This document shows, piece by piece, positions 60,102-61,093 of a stretch of 61,093 nt of DNA. Position 1 is the stretch's first letter, and every line of letters starts with the position of its first letter. The translations under genes were made by a program, and so were the position numbers. Origin of the DNA: a virus. The stretch spans positions 1 to 61,093 of IMG/VR virus record IMGVR_UViG_3300005577_000004; one strand, 5' to 3'. The notes under the pieces were generated by a model. The model saw only the letters and a list, made by a program, of their open reading frames with translations. It was not told where the DNA came from and did not search any database.

Positions 60102-60154
60102 GTTGATACTCTCCTGTTGCTTGTCCCTTACCTTTCGAGGTAACCGGGAACGTT

Positions 60155-60183
60155 GATGTAGCACGGGTGAAACCGTCTTGCAA
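60155..60183 (-). promoter_or_regulatory. Possible leftward promoter for the 310-aa gene
   Basis: Minus strand TTGCAA (60183-60178), 17-bp spacer, TACATC (60160-60155). Weaker than the others, but at a sensible distance from ATG 60101. A palindrome copy (60128-60143) lies between it and the gene, in the expected 5' leader. Confidence 0.35.
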
Positions 60184-60215
60184 CCGTAATTTTGATCGCG
60201 ACGGGCAGTTTTTTG

Positions 60216-60470
60216 TTAAGCGCTTGATTTAACTGCACGCTTTTGTTGTTTAATGGTGCGATATTTGAAGGGCTTCGGCTTGAAGTATTTCGCCGATAGT
60301 GCTTCACCAAGCCACGACCGGACACGTGGTGTATCCTTAAGTGTTTCGATGGTGGCATAGTTCGCGTTACACATGCGGCAATGACGATAGCGTGTGATCT
60401 CGCGCTGGCCTGTCACTGCCGTAATGTCGGTCGCTGGATACGAGCACTTTGGACAAGCGAACTTACTCAT
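60216..60470 (-). CDS. NrdR-like zinc-ribbon protein, 84 aa
   Basis: ATG 60470 overlaps the previous gene by 8 bp. CPKC (residues 6-9) and CRMCNANYATIETL (about 31-44) form a zinc ribbon like the N-terminal domain of the NrdR repressor, including the basic REITRYRH stretch before the second pair. The ATP-cone domain of NrdR is absent. Probably a small nucleic-acid-binding early regulator. Confidence 0.65.
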   Translation of the reverse strand: MSKFACPKCSYPATDITAVTGQREITRYRHCRMCNANYATIETLKDTPRVRSWLGEALSAKYFKPKPFKYRTIKQQKRAVKSSA

Positions 60471-60804
60471 CTTCAATGTGCTCCTGCCCGTCATAGTCGT
60501 CGTCAGCGCCGCTCAACAGGTCGGCAAGCTGATCGTCCAACTGTTCATCAAACGATGCCTGTGAGTGCGCGTCGTTACCTTGCGAGGTATTGCGCTGCAC
60601 ATCTTCCACCATGGTATCGGCGGGGGGAGGTGGCACCTCCCCCATTACTTTAGCGTACTCTGGCACCATGTCGAGCGGCACGATTGCTGCACGATCATTC
60701 TTGCCGATTTGCAGGATCGTTATCTGCTTGCCGTGAAACGCGGCGTTGATCAAGTCACCAAGGGCTGGCCTTGCCACGCCCACCTTGCGCCATTGCAGTG
60801 TCAT
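60463..60804 (-). CDS. Phd/YefM-like early regulator with acidic tail, 113 aa
   Basis: ATG 60804 has AGGATTAACAAC upstream; longer frames read promoter DNA. Residues 8-48 (ARPALGDLINAAFHGKQITIL, then IGKNDRAAIVPLD) resemble Phd/YefM antitoxins, which bind DNA as dimers and autoregulate. The C-terminus is acidic and ends in SFDEQLDDQLADLLSGADDD, like the tail of the SSB candidate. No toxin gene is visible. The palindrome at 60575 is translated as Asn-Thr-Ser-Gln-Gly-Asn. It lies directly behind an operator-like dyad. Confidence 0.55.
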   Translation of the reverse strand: MTLQWRKVGVARPALGDLINAAFHGKQITILQIGKNDRAAIVPLDMVPEYAKVMGEVPPPPADTMVEDVQRNTSQGNDAHSQASFDEQLDDQLADLLSGADDDYDGQEHIEDE

Positions 60805-60814
60805 GTTGTTAATC

Positions 60815-60859
60815 CTATGTATAAGGTTAATGATGTTAAGCATGTGCACCTTATACATA
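60815..60859. promoter_or_regulatory. Operator-like inverted repeat at the leftward early promoter
   Basis: TATGTATAAGG (60816-60826) and CCTTATACATA (60849-60859) are perfect inverted 11-mers 22 bp apart. They flank the transcription start, and one arm overlaps the -10. It is the natural site for autoregulation by the Phd-like protein. Confidence 0.6.
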
Positions 60860-60882
60860 AGTATGTACATTTGTAATGTCAA
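60854..60882 (-). promoter_or_regulatory. Leftward early promoter
   Basis: Minus strand TTGACA (60882-60877), 17-bp spacer, TATGTA (60859-60854). Transcription would start near 60847 and enter the early regulator genes. Together with the promoter at 1233 it brackets the AT-rich junction region, giving divergent control of the two genome halves. Confidence 0.7.
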
Positions 60883-60929
60883 GTCCCCCCCCTCTCGGCA
60901 GAGAAAAGGGCTCACTTACCATTACAAAT

Positions 60930-61033
60930 ATGCATGTTGTTAATAATGATCCAGCTAATGATCCAAATTGGTCTGCTGCTTTGGATAATTTGGATCATTT
61001 ATTTTTAGTAATGAAATCAATGTGTTGGCTTGA
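60930..61033. other. AT-rich iteron region, candidate origin (right part)
   Basis: Continues across the circular junction from the left part. TGATCCA occurs at 60947 and 60959. TTGGATAAT at 60981 is followed directly by TTGGATCAT at 60990, so two inverted versions of the same heptamer are nearly back to back. No gene is supported here; the short open frames have no ribosome-binding sites. Confidence 0.5.
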
Positions 61034-61093
61034 AGATTTTACTATAAATCAAATGATCCAGCGTTTTTGGATAATATAGCCTTATAGCGGGAA
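61034..61093. repeat. Terminal direct repeat, right copy
   Basis: Exact copy of bases 1-60. The leftward and rightward gene blocks meet across this junction, so the AT-rich region on both sides is one continuous intergenic segment in the circular form. Confidence 0.95.

Larger units (their letters stand above)
34138..61093. repeat. Dispersed 16-bp palindrome TTACCT-N4-AGGTAA, copies in the leftward half
   Basis: Same element, denser here (about one per 0.7 kb). First base of each core: 35162, 36405, 37209, 37884, 38643, 39461, 40075, 40320, 41397, 42369, 42845, 44204, 45415, 46038, 46757, 47321, 47969, 48720, 49268, 50068, 50616, 50902, 52193, 52935, 53406, 53505, 54679, 54938, 55552, 55861, 56248, 56790, 57213, 58235, 58809, 58878, 59154, 60128 and 60575. 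Copies before leftward genes usually have CC as the first two centre bases on the + strand, giving GGAGG on the coding strand; copies inside genes have varied centres (TCGA, TTGG, CTGG, CTCG). Confidence 0.9.

Noticed and set aside
437-60590. The dispersed palindromes as a CRISPR array or transposon ends
   Set aside because: Copies are irregularly spaced, with unrelated gene sequence between them; there are no spacers of constant size, no cas genes and no transposase or integrase.
437-60590. All palindromes as rho-independent terminators
   Set aside because: The stem is only six pairs with a 4-nt centre and no T-run follows; many copies lie inside translated genes.
60463-60804. A toxin-antitoxin module
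   Set aside because: Only a Phd/YefM-like segment is visible; neither neighbour resembles a toxin.
1-61093. A temperate lifestyle (integrase, CI repressor, attachment site)
   Set aside because: No integrase or excisionase is recognisable and the small HTH protein alone is not enough.

Overview
The window looks like the complete genome of a tailed, short-tailed (podovirus-like) bacteriophage. The first 60 bases recur exactly as the last 60, so the sequence is best read as a circular or terminally redundant molecule of about 61,033 bp. There is one large and one small terminase gene, a portal, a major capsid protein, T7-type internal virion proteins, a family A DNA polymerase and a lysis set. 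I see no RNA polymerase, integrase, tRNA or rRNA gene. Transcription is therefore probably by host RNA polymerase, and several sigma70-like promoters are visible. GC-rich coding sequence and a DUF3309 membrane protein suggest a proteobacterial, probably alphaproteobacterial, host; this is inference. The layout recalls Bcep22/Xfas53-like podoviruses in general terms, not a proven relationship.

Layout. About 60.93 kb through the junction to 0.44 kb is AT-rich, gene-poor and full of short iterons; it is the best candidate replication origin or control region. From 1.2 to 34.4 kb nearly everything reads rightward: small early-type genes, portal, scaffold, capsid, head-tail adaptors, tail fibres, endolysin and holin, tail tube, internal virion proteins including a 2370-residue polyvalent protein, and a second lysis-like cassette. 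The terminase pair (4.3-6.3 kb) is a leftward island in this block. From 60.8 kb down to 34.4 kb everything reads leftward: two small regulators, many small overlapping genes, an AAA+/VWA pair, DNA polymerase, a Cas4/RecB-like nuclease, an SNF2 helicase with a VRR-NUC nuclease, and a primase-helicase. Most of these genes overlap by ATGA, TGATG or TAATG or are separated by a few bases.

The most striking feature is not a gene. A 16-bp interrupted palindrome, consensus TTACCT-N4-AGGTAA, occurs about 64 times, roughly once per gene. It lies just before start codons, where it supplies the Shine-Dalgarno sequence, across stop codons, and in frame inside large genes including those for DNA polymerase, primase, endolysin and the 2370-residue virion protein. 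One copy overlaps the -10 of a predicted promoter. This is either a genome-wide operator network for a dimeric phage regulator or a spreading miniature element that has been turned into expression signals.

Other points of interest are a probable 95-nt small RNA with its own promoter and terminator antisense to the gene direction next to the DNA polymerase, two families of small paralogous early proteins interleaved with the palindromes, and an exported Gly/Asp/His-rich protein.
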